Positions 28,435 to 37,174 of a DNA stretch of 64,000 nucleotides are shown piece by piece. Under the pieces are notes generated by a model. The model did no database searches and was not told where the DNA came from. It worked only from the letters and a program-made list of their open reading frames with translations. The position numbers were made by a program, and so were the translations under genes. Numbering within the stretch: position 1 is the stretch's first letter; each line of letters opens with the position of its first letter. The DNA comes from Agrobacterium tumefaciens (GTDB lineage Bacteria > Pseudomonadota > Alphaproteobacteria > Rhizobiales > Rhizobiaceae): the NCBI GenBank assembly GCA_025559845.1, contig CP048469.1, positions 3,268,501 through 3,332,500 on the forward strand. Reading direction: 5' to 3'.

Positions 28435-28887
28435 TTAGTTTAACAGGGTGATGCTCAAATTCAGCAAGGTCGCGAAAGACACCCAAACGGCATAGGGGAC
28501 GAAAAGCCACATTGAAATGCGGTCACGGCTGTAGTTGAGGACGATGAAGGCGATGCTGCAGATCAGCATCGGCACGATGATGACAAGCGCTCCAATCGGG
28601 CTCTGCATGCCAAAGAAGATCGGCGACCAAAGAAAGTTCAGCGCCATTTGCGTGAACCAAAGCCGCATGCGGGTGCCCGTCGGTCGCAAGATCCACATTC
28701 GTGCACCGGCAATGCCAATCAGCACGTAAAGCGTTGTCCAGACAGGTCCGAAAATCCAGTTGGGTGGATTGAAGGGCGGTTTTTGCAGCGACTGATACCA
28801 ATCGCCGGGGATGTTGTTGATGCCGATGAGCGCACCGATGGCCACGACGACAACAACGAAAACAATATAGATGGACAGGTTCTTCAT
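28435..28887 (-). CDS. tspO: TspO/MBR-family membrane protein
   Basis: A 150-residue protein with five membrane helices. The family pattern is visible in GDWYQSLQKPPFNPPNWIFGPVWTTLYVLIGIAGARMW and LWFTQMALNFLWSPIFFG. TspO binds tetrapyrroles such as protoporphyrin and cholesterol-like ligands and is linked to stress responses in Rhizobiaceae. No ligand partner lies next to it. Confidence 0.93.
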   Translation of the reverse strand: MKNLSIYIVFVVVVVAIGALIGINNIPGDWYQSLQKPPFNPPNWIFGPVWTTLYVLIGIAGARMWILRPTGTRMRLWFTQMALNFLWSPIFFGMQSPIGALVIIVPMLICSIAFIVLNYSRDRISMWLFVPYAVWVSFATLLNLSITLLN

Positions 28888-28938
28888 GACGCCTACAATG
28901 TCCTGAGTGATCTTTTGTTCCCGTTGTTTTTCAACATT

Positions 28939-30033
28939 TTAGCGGGATATACGTATGATATGCTGGTCCCATGCAACGTTGCTGCGGGTTGTTTCGAAAA
29001 GTCCGTCATAAGACGATACGGCAACGCTTTTTGCTGAAGGTGCCACGCCCGCAGCGTCCCGAACTGTCGTTTCGGAAATGACCTGACCGGTTTTTGCATC
29101 GAGTTCTACAGCCGAATTGCCATTGGGAGAGGTCAGCCCGACAACGCCAGCTTTCCTGTTGACGGCAATCGCACCGACATAGTTCGCCAGACGCAACGTC
29201 GTCTCTTCGGGGAGATCCATGAAGGTGACGTCTTCGCCTTTCGAAAAATACCCGACCAGAGGTGGCAGGTCGTTGCGCGGTCCTTCATATTGGCAAGCAA
29301 ACCAGATGCGCCCGTCGCCATCCAGATCGACATGGCGGGTGGAAAGCTGTTGCAGCTTTTGCGGCATGGTGTGTTTTTGAACGAGCTGTCCGGTGGCAGC
29401 ATCCAGCAACACCAGCGATGGTTCCATACGATCGACATTGAGCTTGGTACGGCCAAAGTCGGGATGGGTTTCGATGCCGCCGTTCGCGATGACGATCATC
29501 GTGCCATCGTCGCTCACCGTCATGTCGTGGGTGCCGATACCGTGCGCGTCATATTCGCCAATACGACGGAAGCTGTCACGCGCGTCGTAAAGCCCGATGA
29601 CGCCGCGATTGCCATCGAAGTCGTTTTCGCTGGCATAGAGGATCGTACCGTCAGGCGAGAATTGTCCATGGCCGTAGAAATGACGGTTGTCCGGAGTGTG
29701 CACCACAATGGGTTCTCGGCCACCGACCGGATCAAGAGCCATGAAGAAGGTGCCCGGCCGCCGGGCAAAAGCCACCACGGTGCCCGATACCCGGCTGACC
29801 GCCATTCCATGCGCTCGTGCCGGTAACGTGACCCGGTCGATGATCTGTCCTGCTTCGCTGACGGTTGCAATACCATAGCCACCATCGGCACCACGAAAAG
29901 CCGAGGCGAAGACTGCATCGGTCCGCTCGAGGGCGAAAAGCGAACGGGGAGCAAGGGTCGCCAGAAACGGCAGACCCGCCGCTTTCATGAAGCTTCGCCG
30001 GTCAATCAGCGTGCGAACACCGCCTGGCATCAT
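28939..30033 (-). CDS. DUF1513 beta-propeller protein, Tat-exported
   Basis: A 364-residue periplasmic protein. R12-R13 in DRRSFMKAAG open a twin-arginine signal that ends near LAPRSLFA. The remainder is a seven-bladed propeller-like DUF1513 protein with repeated blades (SGTVVAFARRPGTFFMALD, DGTILYASENDFDGNRG, DDGTMIVIANGGIETHPD). It is the last gene of the imelysin/di-haem operon and its start overlaps the stop of the upstream gene by one base. Its biochemical role is unknown; context suggests periplasmic iron handling. Confidence 0.85.
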   Translation of the reverse strand: MMPGGVRTLIDRRSFMKAAGLPFLATLAPRSLFALERTDAVFASAFRGADGGYGIATVSEAGQIIDRVTLPARAHGMAVSRVSGTVVAFARRPGTFFMALDPVGGREPIVVHTPDNRHFYGHGQFSPDGTILYASENDFDGNRGVIGLYDARDSFRRIGEYDAHGIGTHDMTVSDDGTMIVIANGGIETHPDFGRTKLNVDRMEPSLVLLDAATGQLVQKHTMPQKLQQLSTRHVDLDGDGRIWFACQYEGPRNDLPPLVGYFSKGEDVTFMDLPEETTLRLANYVGAIAVNRKAGVVGLTSPNGNSAVELDAKTGQVISETTVRDAAGVAPSAKSVAVSSYDGLFETTRSNVAWDQHIIRISR

Positions 30034-31154
30034 CAGTCCCCGTCTGCAAAGGAGAAACCGGAACTCAGACCGATTGCACCACCATACTGGTCGTTGAGGC
30101 GGTAGATCAGATCCTTGCCGTTCAATAGCAGGTAATCCACCTTGGTGCGCTGCTCCTTGTTGTCGAGTGCCTTTTCGATATCGGGCTCAATGCCGCCGGC
30201 AACGCGGATCATCGACTTGGCGAGGAAATCGATGGAACTTACGATAGAACGTTGGTCTGGTGGCAGGAGATCGGTCATATCAGCCGTATGAAGCAGACCC
30301 TGAACCGCGGCGATATTGGTGGAGATGCTTTTCCAGGTCAGGCCTGAACGGCGGTAAATTGCCGTCCGTGGGAAGTCCGCCTTGTCTGGCCCCTTATAAA
30401 AAGTTTCAATTCGCTGGTCGCGAATGGCCTCGGAACCGTGCACGAGAATGCCGAGCAGGGCGACCAAAGCCTCTCGTTCGTCACGGAACACGGGATTATC
30501 AGGTCCGGGTTGCGTCCAGTGTTGAGCGGCGCCATCGGGCGCATTCCAAAGGCCGGTGAGTTCCTTGGCGACATTGGCGATGTTGCCGGCAATCGCTATG
30601 CCATAGCGGCAACGAAAATCGCCCGCTTTCCCCTGGAGCTCGTCGGCATTGGTACCGTAAAGTACGAATTCCAGTGCTCCCAGTCCCTGTGCCGCAACGC
30701 TTTTACCCTTCAGGCCATTTGTGGTCGTGACACTTTCGTCCTTGCTGGCGAGGTAGCCTTGCACCTGTTTCAGCCCAAGTCCCTTTTTATCTGGATAGTA
30801 GAGCACCCGCTCAAAACGGTTTTGCTCGATGACCGGACCAACACGCACGATCTCGATGGTGGACCATTTCTGCACCGTATCCACAAAAGCGTCTTTTGCT
30901 GCTGCCTCAGTCTCAGGCGAAGGTGCCGCGCAGAAAGCCATCATCTTGCTTTGCAACGTTTCGGCCGAGACCTGGAAGCGGTCATAACCGGGGCGGATGA
31001 AGCCGTTCACGGCCTTTTCAAGCACGCCTCGAACCTGGGCGGGGTTGAGCGGCGGCGGTGGCATCAATTCCACGTCCTGCGCCTTGGCGGGCAGGGCGAT
31101 CAGCACCATCAACAGGGAAAGAAGGCCGGGCAGTTTTCGCATTTTGGTGTTCAT
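30033..31154 (-). CDS. Imelysin-family protein lacking the GxHxxE histidine
   Basis: A 373-residue exported protein. Residues 1-25 are a signal peptide (LLSLLMVLIALPAKA). The imelysin fold, two four-helix bundles, is followed through ERVLYYPDKKGLG and the segment G157-L158-G159-A160-L161-E162, where the family motif GxHxxE should stand; the histidine position is glycine. It starts in the one-base overlap TGATG with the di-haem gene upstream. Imelysins are implicated in iron uptake; without the histidine this copy may be a scaffold or substrate-binding partner. Confidence 0.86.
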   Translation of the reverse strand: MNTKMRKLPGLLSLLMVLIALPAKAQDVELMPPPPLNPAQVRGVLEKAVNGFIRPGYDRFQVSAETLQSKMMAFCAAPSPETEAAAKDAFVDTVQKWSTIEIVRVGPVIEQNRFERVLYYPDKKGLGLKQVQGYLASKDESVTTTNGLKGKSVAAQGLGALEFVLYGTNADELQGKAGDFRCRYGIAIAGNIANVAKELTGLWNAPDGAAQHWTQPGPDNPVFRDEREALVALLGILVHGSEAIRDQRIETFYKGPDKADFPRTAIYRRSGLTWKSISTNIAAVQGLLHTADMTDLLPPDQRSIVSSIDFLAKSMIRVAGGIEPDIEKALDNKEQRTKVDYLLLNGKDLIYRLNDQYGGAIGLSSGFSFADGD

Positions 31155-32677
31155 CAAAGGGACTCCAGAAAGGCCAGCAAAGCCTGCCGGTCGGATTTTG
31201 GCAAGGTGGCAAAGGCATTGCGGGCTTTTTCGGCCTCGCCGCCATGCCATAAGATCGCTTCCATCAGGCTGCGCGCGCGCCCGTCGTGGAGGTAAAAGCC
31301 GTTTCCGTTGACAACCTGCGTCAGGCCGATACCCCAAAGCGGCTGGGTTCGCCACTCCCTGCCGTTTGCGTCGCCGACCTGCTGACCATCGGCGAGACCC
31401 TCGCCCATGTCGTGCAACAGAAAGTCGGAGTAGGGCCAGATGAGCTGGAAGGAATGAAGATCATTCCTGGCATCCCGCCGGGTGACGAATTTCGGCGTGT
31501 GACAGGCAGTGCAGCCGGCTGCGTAAAACATTTCCTTTCCACGCAATACGCTCGGTTCGCCAACATTGCGGCGCTGCGGCACGGCAAGATTTTCGGTATA
31601 AAAAGTCACAAGATCAAGCACCGGATCGGGCGCTTCTGAAGAGCCGAGCCGTGGCTGCACGCCGGTCGGCGTGGCGAGACAGTCTGTCTGTGCCTCGGTG
31701 CAATCGCCATAGGCGTTCTCGGCATCCGGCGTGGAGATGCCGATGTCGTGTGAAAAAGCACTCGAACTCTGGTCGCGGACACTGGCATTTTGCGCCTTCC
31801 AGCCGAAACGACCAAGTTTGACTTCGCCGCTTCGGTGATCCCGTACCCACGCTGCCTTGCCAGAAATGCCGTCGCCGTTGGCGTCGTTCGGATCGGCAAG
31901 GGCGATGATATCCGCCTCAGAAATTGCTTCGATCAGTCCGAGACCAAGCGTCGGCATGGCAATGCGCGCCGACAGTGTCGTGTCCTCTCCGAGAGGACCA
32001 TATTGTGGCTCTGCTATGCTATAGAGAGGCTTGCGCAGCGTAACGGTCTCGCCGTCGCCGAGAAGGACGGGCTGCTCCGTATAGCTGACTGCCAGCTTGC
32101 CTTCGGCTTTCAGACCTGGAATGGCAAGGTTTTGTAGCTGTGCGCCATAGGTCGCATCGGGAAAATTCAGGATCTCGTGGCTGGCGATGGCCTGTCGTTC
32201 TGCCTCGTTGCGGGCCGGACGTGCCAGCCGCAGGAACATCGATACGGCATCCTCACCAGCAAGTGGGGGGCGACCTCTGCCGTCCTTGACGTGACACGTC
32301 TGGCAGGAGCGTGCATTGAAAAGCGGTCCCAGCCCATCAGACGCTTGTGTCGACGAGGGGGAGGAGACCCAGAGCTTCTGGAAGAGCGCGTTCCCGAGCC
32401 TGAAATCCTGTACCCTCTCGGAGGACATGTTGGCGGAAGGGTGAGAAAAGGCACCGGTTCCGGGTTTGGACTTACTCGTCGCAGCCCCGGCTGACATGGC
32501 TTCGAAGGCTTCGGGTTTTGAAAAATCTGCGGCTGGCTCTGTGACAGCCAGAACGCGCTGCCGATCTTTTTCCGTTAGATCGTCGCGCAGAGGCGAGGCA
32601 AGCGTCACCGATGCCGCAAGGCATGCGACCCCGGCAAAAATAAGTGGCTTGCGGATCGGCGGCAGCACAAAAAACAT
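31154..32677 (-). CDS. Di-haem c-type cytochrome / oxidoreductase (DUF1111)
   Basis: A 507-residue periplasmic protein with a signal peptide (residues 1-30). Two haem-attachment motifs are present: C125-QT-C128-H129 and C389-TA-C392-H393. Acidic loops DPNDANGDGISG and HDIGISTPDAE are typical of the DUF1111 di-haem family, related to bacterial cytochrome c peroxidases. In this type of operon it probably reduces or oxidises iron for the imelysin partners (inference). A hairpin with T-run lies between it and the first imelysin gene. Confidence 0.88.
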   Translation of the reverse strand: MFFVLPPIRKPLIFAGVACLAASVTLASPLRDDLTEKDRQRVLAVTEPAADFSKPEAFEAMSAGAATSKSKPGTGAFSHPSANMSSERVQDFRLGNALFQKLWVSSPSSTQASDGLGPLFNARSCQTCHVKDGRGRPPLAGEDAVSMFLRLARPARNEAERQAIASHEILNFPDATYGAQLQNLAIPGLKAEGKLAVSYTEQPVLLGDGETVTLRKPLYSIAEPQYGPLGEDTTLSARIAMPTLGLGLIEAISEADIIALADPNDANGDGISGKAAWVRDHRSGEVKLGRFGWKAQNASVRDQSSSAFSHDIGISTPDAENAYGDCTEAQTDCLATPTGVQPRLGSSEAPDPVLDLVTFYTENLAVPQRRNVGEPSVLRGKEMFYAAGCTACHTPKFVTRRDARNDLHSFQLIWPYSDFLLHDMGEGLADGQQVGDANGREWRTQPLWGIGLTQVVNGNGFYLHDGRARSLMEAILWHGGEAEKARNAFATLPKSDRQALLAFLESL

Positions 32678-32685
32678 GAGAAGGC

Positions 32686-32714
32686 AAAAAGGGGCCGTGG
32701 AAGACCACGACCCC
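32686..32714 (-). terminator. Hairpin with T-run between imelysin and di-haem genes
   Basis: On the minus strand GGGGTCGTGG and CCACGGCCCC pair over 10 bp with a 4-base loop, then TTTTT. It sits only a few bases after the first imelysin stop and 9 bases before the di-haem start, so it could act as a partial terminator inside the operon. Confidence 0.7.
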
Positions 32715-32721
32715 TCATATC

Positions 32722-33999
32722 TTACTTGAAGACGGTATTCGGATTGTCGAGGCTGTCGGAGCCTTCGAGTTCGATCTTGCCGAGATCAAGTGCGGCGATC
32801 ACCCGCTCGATGGTTTTCGTCTGGTCGAGAAGGCCGTCAATGGCGGCCTGGACAGCAGCGTTGCCCTCCTTGTTGCCTTCGCCGATCATCTGATCGTAGG
32901 CTTCAACGGTCTGGGCGCGCTTTTCCATGGCATGCATGGCGTCGAGTGTCTTGTTGAGCTTCGACGTCATTTCGTCGTTCAGCGCCTTGTCCTTCGCGCC
33001 AACCAGTTCGGAAAGGGAGGCGCCGGTCATCTTGGTACCATCAGCGCGGGTGTATTCGCCCGTATAGGCCGACGCGATCCCGACAGCATCGTAAAGATGC
33101 GAGTTGTATGTGTTGTCGGAGAAGCAATCGTGCTCTTCTTCCGGATCGTGCAGCAGAAGGCCGAGTTTCATGCGCTCGCCCGCGAGTTCACCGTAGGACA
33201 GCGAACCCATACCCGTCAGAATGGCAGTCAGGCCAGCCTTGGGATCAGCTTCGATCGTCTTGGTGGCCTCACCCTCAGGCGCCCACGCGTCCACCATGTC
33301 CTGCAGATCCTTGACCAGCAGCGTAGAGGCGGATTTCAGGTATTCGGCACGGCGATCGCAATTGCCATTGGTGCATTTGGCCTTGTCGTAATCGGTATAG
33401 GGACGGTTGCCCGCACCCGGTCCGGTGCCATTCAGATCCTGGCCCCACAGCAGGAATTCGATGGCGTGGTAACCGGTCGTTACATTGGCTTCCACATCGC
33501 CCGCTTCGCTCAGGCTTTCAATCAGTTCCGGCGTGATCTTGGTCGCGTCAACCTCTTCGCCGCCGATCTTGATCGTCTTGTTGGCGATGATGTTTGCGAC
33601 GTAAAGTTCGTTTTCATCGCTTTCGGTGCCGTAAGAGCCGTCGACGTAGTCGATGAGACCTTCATCCAGCGGCCAAGCGTTGACCTTGCCTTCCCATTCG
33701 TCAACGATCGGGTTGCCGAAGCGATAAACCTCGGATTGCTGGTAAGGCACGCGTGCCTTGATCCATGCCGTACGTGCCGCCTTCAGAGTTTCATCGCTCG
33801 GGCTGGCGATCAGGGCATCGATTGCCTTGTCCAGTGCCTTGGCCGTGATGAGTGAATCTTCGTATTTCGCGTGCGCGACATCGGCGTAATGTTTCACGAC
33901 GGCGGCGGCATCGGTTGCCGCTCGTGCTGGAAGCGCGGTGAACGCTGCGGATGCTGCCAAAAGCGCAGCGGATGCGCCAAATATGGTTTTGCGGATCAT
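32722..33999 (-). CDS. Imelysin family protein (IrpA-like), periplasmic iron-regulated
   Basis: A 425-residue protein with a clear signal peptide (MIRKTIFGASAALLAASAAFTALPARA, residues 1-27 when read as two short blocks). The family motif G176-Y-H178-A-I-E181 is intact. It has the two helical bundles of imelysin/IrpA proteins, and RFGNPIVDEWEGKVNAWPLDEGLIDYVDG and GLLLHDPEEEHDCFSDNTY segments found in the iron-regulated group. It heads the operon to a di-haem protein, a second imelysin and DUF1513. A possible Irr-type box lies about 90 bases upstream. Confidence 0.9.
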   Translation of the reverse strand: MIRKTIFGASAALLAASAAFTALPARAATDAAAVVKHYADVAHAKYEDSLITAKALDKAIDALIASPSDETLKAARTAWIKARVPYQQSEVYRFGNPIVDEWEGKVNAWPLDEGLIDYVDGSYGTESDENELYVANIIANKTIKIGGEEVDATKITPELIESLSEAGDVEANVTTGYHAIEFLLWGQDLNGTGPGAGNRPYTDYDKAKCTNGNCDRRAEYLKSASTLLVKDLQDMVDAWAPEGEATKTIEADPKAGLTAILTGMGSLSYGELAGERMKLGLLLHDPEEEHDCFSDNTYNSHLYDAVGIASAYTGEYTRADGTKMTGASLSELVGAKDKALNDEMTSKLNKTLDAMHAMEKRAQTVEAYDQMIGEGNKEGNAAVQAAIDGLLDQTKTIERVIAALDLGKIELEGSDSLDNPNTVFK

Positions 34000-34087
34000 G
34001 ATCCCTCTCCTTCAGCAGACGTGACATTGCATCACGCTACGGGAAGCGAGTTCTGAACCAATCACAAACTTGTGTCAAACATTCTAG

Positions 34088-34104
34088 TTTAGAACCTTTG
34101 GAAA
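34088..34104 (-). promoter_or_regulatory. Possible Irr-type iron box upstream of the imelysin operon
   Basis: TTTAGAACCTTTGGAAA has the left half TTTAGAA identical to the mbfA box and a right half matching 5 of 7 bases (TTGGAAA versus TTCTAAA). It lies 89 bases upstream of the first imelysin start. An overlapping palindrome TTCTA-GTT-TAGAA (34082-34094) is an alternative site. Confidence 0.4.
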
Positions 34105-34154
34105 CAAGCTTCTGCAAATTTTGCCCAGTAAAATCTGTGCGTGCAAAGACCGTT

Positions 34155-35444
34155 TTATTGTTTGCGTTTCATCACGCTAAAGAAAAACCCGTCAGTATCT
34201 GTGGTTGCAGGCGTCAACGTAACGGTCTCGTTGTCGGCGGAATGTGGCTTTCTCGCCTGAGCACCGAAAACACTGGTCCAGCGCGCAACAGCAGAGCCCA
34301 TGGAAAATTCCGGGTTCTCATCGCAGAAGCGGCGGACCTGCCGCTCGTTTTCTTCTGGCAGGACCGAACAGGTAACATAAAGCAACTCGCCACCGGGCCG
34401 TACGAACACCTTTGCCTGATCCAAAGCTTCCGCCTGCTGGCCGACACGTTCTTCAAGATTGCGCTGCGTCAACCGCCATTTCGTGTCGGGCCGTCTGCGC
34501 CAGGTTCCGGTGCCGGTGCAGGGCGCATCGACCAGAACACGATCGAACTTTTCAGTGAACGGAGCGAGGCCGGACGCGCGGTCATGCACCTGCACATTGC
34601 GTGTGCCGGCGCGCTTCAGACGTTCGATGATCGGTGCCAGACGTTTGCGGTCGGCATCGAAGGCATGCACCTGTCCCTTGTTGTTCATGCTGGCGGCCAT
34701 GGCCAGTGTCTTGCCGCCACCGCCTGCACAATAATCAAGAACCTGCTCGCCTTCTTGAGCGCCAGCCAGATCGGCCACGATCTGGGAGCCTTCGTCCTGA
34801 ACCTCGAACCAGCCTTTTTGAAAGGAAAGTTCCGCAGTGACATTTGGCAGTCGGGAAGGGCCCTCGCCTGCAGCGATGCGTACACCCTGGCGGGCGATCC
34901 GTGTCGCTTCGGCGCCGCTTTCCTCCAGCGCCTTCAAAACCTTCTCGCGTGTTGCCTTCAAGGTGTTGGCGCGCAGGTCGAGCGTCGGGCGTTCGTTGAG
35001 CGCCTTTGCTTCCTCCAGCCATCTTTCCCCGAAAGCGACCTCGAAAGAGGCCTGCACCCATTCAGGTATGTCACCCTGAATGTGCAATGGGGCGTCGGTA
35101 AGCGCGCGCGTGGTGAAAGCCTTGACGGCGTCGTCGGACAGGGCGGCGGGTGCGAACTTGTCGCCATCGAATTCCGCTGCAAGCTGTTCGAGTGATTTGC
35201 CCCATTGTCGCAGCATGACCGCATAACCGAGCGCATTGGCGCTGTCGTCTTCCATCAGCCATGCGTGGGAGAGTTTCATGCGCAGGGCATCGTAGACGAT
35301 GTTGCCAATGGCGGCCCTGTCACCTGACCCGGCAAAACGATGCGCGAGGCCCCAATCCTTCAGGGCATCGGCCACGGGGCGTCTACGTCCCTCGATATCC
35401 GCCAATACCTCGATGGCTCCGGCCAAACGTCCGCCTAAACGCAT
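34155..35444 (-). CDS. rsmB: rRNA (cytosine-C5-)-methyltransferase, RsmB/NOP family
   Basis: A 429-residue SAM-dependent enzyme. The N-terminal NusB-like domain (about 1-130) fits RsmB, which modifies C967 of 16S rRNA. The Rossmann domain begins near residue 235 (VLDYCAGGGGKTLAMAA), with the two catalytic cysteines in VDAPCTGTGTWRRRPD and VTCSVLPEEN. It is separated by 60 bases from rlpA upstream on the same strand. Because many rhizobial annotations call it simply RsmB/NOP, the exact target base is inferred. Confidence 0.9.
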   Translation of the reverse strand: MRLGGRLAGAIEVLADIEGRRRPVADALKDWGLAHRFAGSGDRAAIGNIVYDALRMKLSHAWLMEDDSANALGYAVMLRQWGKSLEQLAAEFDGDKFAPAALSDDAVKAFTTRALTDAPLHIQGDIPEWVQASFEVAFGERWLEEAKALNERPTLDLRANTLKATREKVLKALEESGAEATRIARQGVRIAAGEGPSRLPNVTAELSFQKGWFEVQDEGSQIVADLAGAQEGEQVLDYCAGGGGKTLAMAASMNNKGQVHAFDADRKRLAPIIERLKRAGTRNVQVHDRASGLAPFTEKFDRVLVDAPCTGTGTWRRRPDTKWRLTQRNLEERVGQQAEALDQAKVFVRPGGELLYVTCSVLPEENERQVRRFCDENPEFSMGSAVARWTSVFGAQARKPHSADNETVTLTPATTDTDGFFFSVMKRKQ

Positions 35445-35504
35445 TGTCTACCTCTTTTTGCTGGTTGCCCGGTTGGTAGACGCGAATGGCGGCGAGGGCA
35501 AGGC

Positions 35505-35933
35505 TCATTTGGCGGAAACGATCTCGTAGCAAACCTTGGCCGTACCGGAACTGATCATGCCGATATGATTGGCGGCTGCCTTGGACAGGTCGAGAACACG
35601 ACCCTTGATGAACGGTCCGCGATCATTGATGCGGACGACAACGGCTTTGCCGTTACGGGCATTGGTGACCTTGACCTTGGTGCCGAACCGCAGCGAACGA
35701 TGTGCCGCGGTAAGATGAGCAGCGTTCATACGCTCGCCCGAAGCAGTCTTGGAGCTCAACGCATACCACGATGCGCCCCCGCAACCGTTTGCCGCAGACG
35801 CCTGAAGAGGCGCGATGATGGAACAGACGGCAATAGTTGCAGCGGTGAAAGTTATACGGCGGATGTTCAACAAACTGTGCTTCCCTGATACTCGGCCCCG
35901 CGCCGATTGAATTTGCCCTTGCTTGAAAGCCAT
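35505..35933 (-). CDS. rlpA: RlpA-like septal ring lytic transglycosylase, short form
   Basis: A 142-residue exported protein with a double-psi beta-barrel. After a signal-like hydrophobic stretch (about 25-45, [21 protein letters not shown]), the domain shows [48 protein letters not shown] and [22 protein letters not shown] holds the catalytic acid. It lacks the SPOR domain of long RlpA proteins. The ATG at 35933 is favoured; upstream in-frame codons belong to the AT-rich spacer. Confidence 0.82.
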   Translation of the reverse strand: MAFKQGQIQSARGRVSGKHSLLNIRRITFTAATIAVCSIIAPLQASAANGCGGASWYALSSKTASGERMNAAHLTAAHRSLRFGTKVKVTNARNGKAVVVRINDRGPFIKGRVLDLSKAAANHIGMISSGTAKVCYEIVSAK

Positions 35934-36298
35934 TGAGCGGCTTGAACGCGTTTGAATGCGTGATTGTAGGGCGAGGGAAAAATGGCGAAAAAAAGCTGAA
36001 TTCCAATCACGAACTGTTACAGCTTGTAACATTCGTGATCGCGTTTGGAGAACCCATGCGGATGAAGTTTTGCGCAAAACTGGAAAAAGTAACGCGGAAT
36101 CAACGCCAAAGCGGAATAGCGTTGCTACTCTCGAATTTGTGAATCGAGTTCACGAAATGTGAGTGAAATATTTTTCTAATAGCTACGATTTTAGCGAATC
36201 GCGCCTAGTTAATAAAATCATAATAGGCAGAAATGCGACGAAATCTATCCCGAAAAATGGCTTTGGAAGGATTTTTCATCGCTTTCAAGGTCGCGATT
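35934..36298. other. Long intergenic spacer (365 bp) with palindromes
   Basis: This is the only spacer over 300 bp. Its right half, around 36160-36260, is clearly richer in A and T than the surrounding DNA. It contains the near-perfect 34-bp palindrome at 36006-36039 and a second palindrome GTGAA-N5-TTCAC at 36139-36153. No convincing protein gene or terminator is visible. It lies between rlpA and the downstream end of the epimerase gene, so it may hold the rlpA promoter. Confidence 0.6.
36006..36039. promoter_or_regulatory. Near-perfect 34-bp inverted repeat
   Basis: Left arm ATCACGAA plus TGTTACA (one extra C between them) and right arm TGTAACA plus TTCGTGAT are complementary over 15 bp around a GCT centre. 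It is not followed by a T-run. It lies about 73 bases upstream of the rlpA start and could be a repressor operator or a structured leader. Confidence 0.6.
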
Positions 36299-37171
36299 TC
36301 AGCCCCGCCAAACGCCGTCTTGCCAGAGTTGCTCGAGCGACATTCGGTAGTTGGGAAACTCGAAATCGAAGCCAAGCGCACTAAGTTTTCCATTCGAAAC
36401 GCGCTTGTTCTCACCATAGAAGGAACGCGCCATCGGCGTCAGTTCAGCGGTCTCGAAGGCTTGTTCGGGCGGTGGCTCTTTCCCCATCAGGGACGCGGCA
36501 TAGGTCACCACATCCTGCGGCGGCGCCGGCTCGTCATCGGTGATATTGAAGATGCCATCCTCGTTGCGTCGTAACAAAAAAGCACCGGCAGATCCGATAT
36601 CCTCGACACGGATACGGTTGAAAACCTGGCCGGTTTTTACCAGCCGCCGGGCAATACCCTTTTCGAAATTGACGAAAGCGTTGCGGCTCGGCCCATAGAT
36701 GCCGGACAATCGCAGCACGGCAAGAGGTAGGTTGGCTTTGAGAGCTGCGGTCGACCAGGCATTTTCTGCGGCCAGTCTCTCCACCGACCGGCTTGAAACG
36801 GGTCGGCATGGGCTGTCCTCATCGACCCAGGCGCCGTCGTGGTCGCCGTAGACGCCGACAGTTGAAAGATACGCAACCCATCTCAGTTCCGGGAAAAACC
36901 GCCTTAGATCCCCTTCGGTCAGCCGCAACAACGGGTCGTCGTCGTTCTTTGGCGCGATTGACTGAAAAAGATGAGTGGTCGTGCGCATCGCCTTCAGCAG
37001 TTCATCACCGAGCGTTTCACCGTCGAAGAGATGTGGCCACATTCCAGCCGTCGAAAGGCTCGCGAATTTCTCGGGACTGCGCGTTGTCCCGTAGATGCGT
37101 TCGGAGTCAGGCTCCAGAGAGGCTGCAATCGCTTTGCCTGAATATCCTGCACCGAAAATCATGACTTGCAT
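36299..37171 (-). CDS. NAD(P)-dependent epimerase/dehydratase-type protein
   Basis: A 290-residue extended-SDR-like protein related to YeeZ. The N-terminus MQVMIFGAGYSGKAIAASL has the GxGxxG dinucleotide fold, with YLSTVGVYGDHDGAWVDE (SxxG and Y region) and LRLSGIYGPSRNAF following. It lies 3 bases downstream of queG on the same strand, in what looks like a GST-queG-epimerase operon. The substrate is unknown. Confidence 0.85.
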   Translation of the reverse strand: MQVMIFGAGYSGKAIAASLEPDSERIYGTTRSPEKFASLSTAGMWPHLFDGETLGDELLKAMRTTTHLFQSIAPKNDDDPLLRLTEGDLRRFFPELRWVAYLSTVGVYGDHDGAWVDEDSPCRPVSSRSVERLAAENAWSTAALKANLPLAVLRLSGIYGPSRNAFVNFEKGIARRLVKTGQVFNRIRVEDIGSAGAFLLRRNEDGIFNITDDEPAPPQDVVTYAASLMGKEPPPEQAFETAELTPMARSFYGENKRVSNGKLSALGFDFEFPNYRMSLEQLWQDGVWRG

Positions 37172-37174
37172 GGT

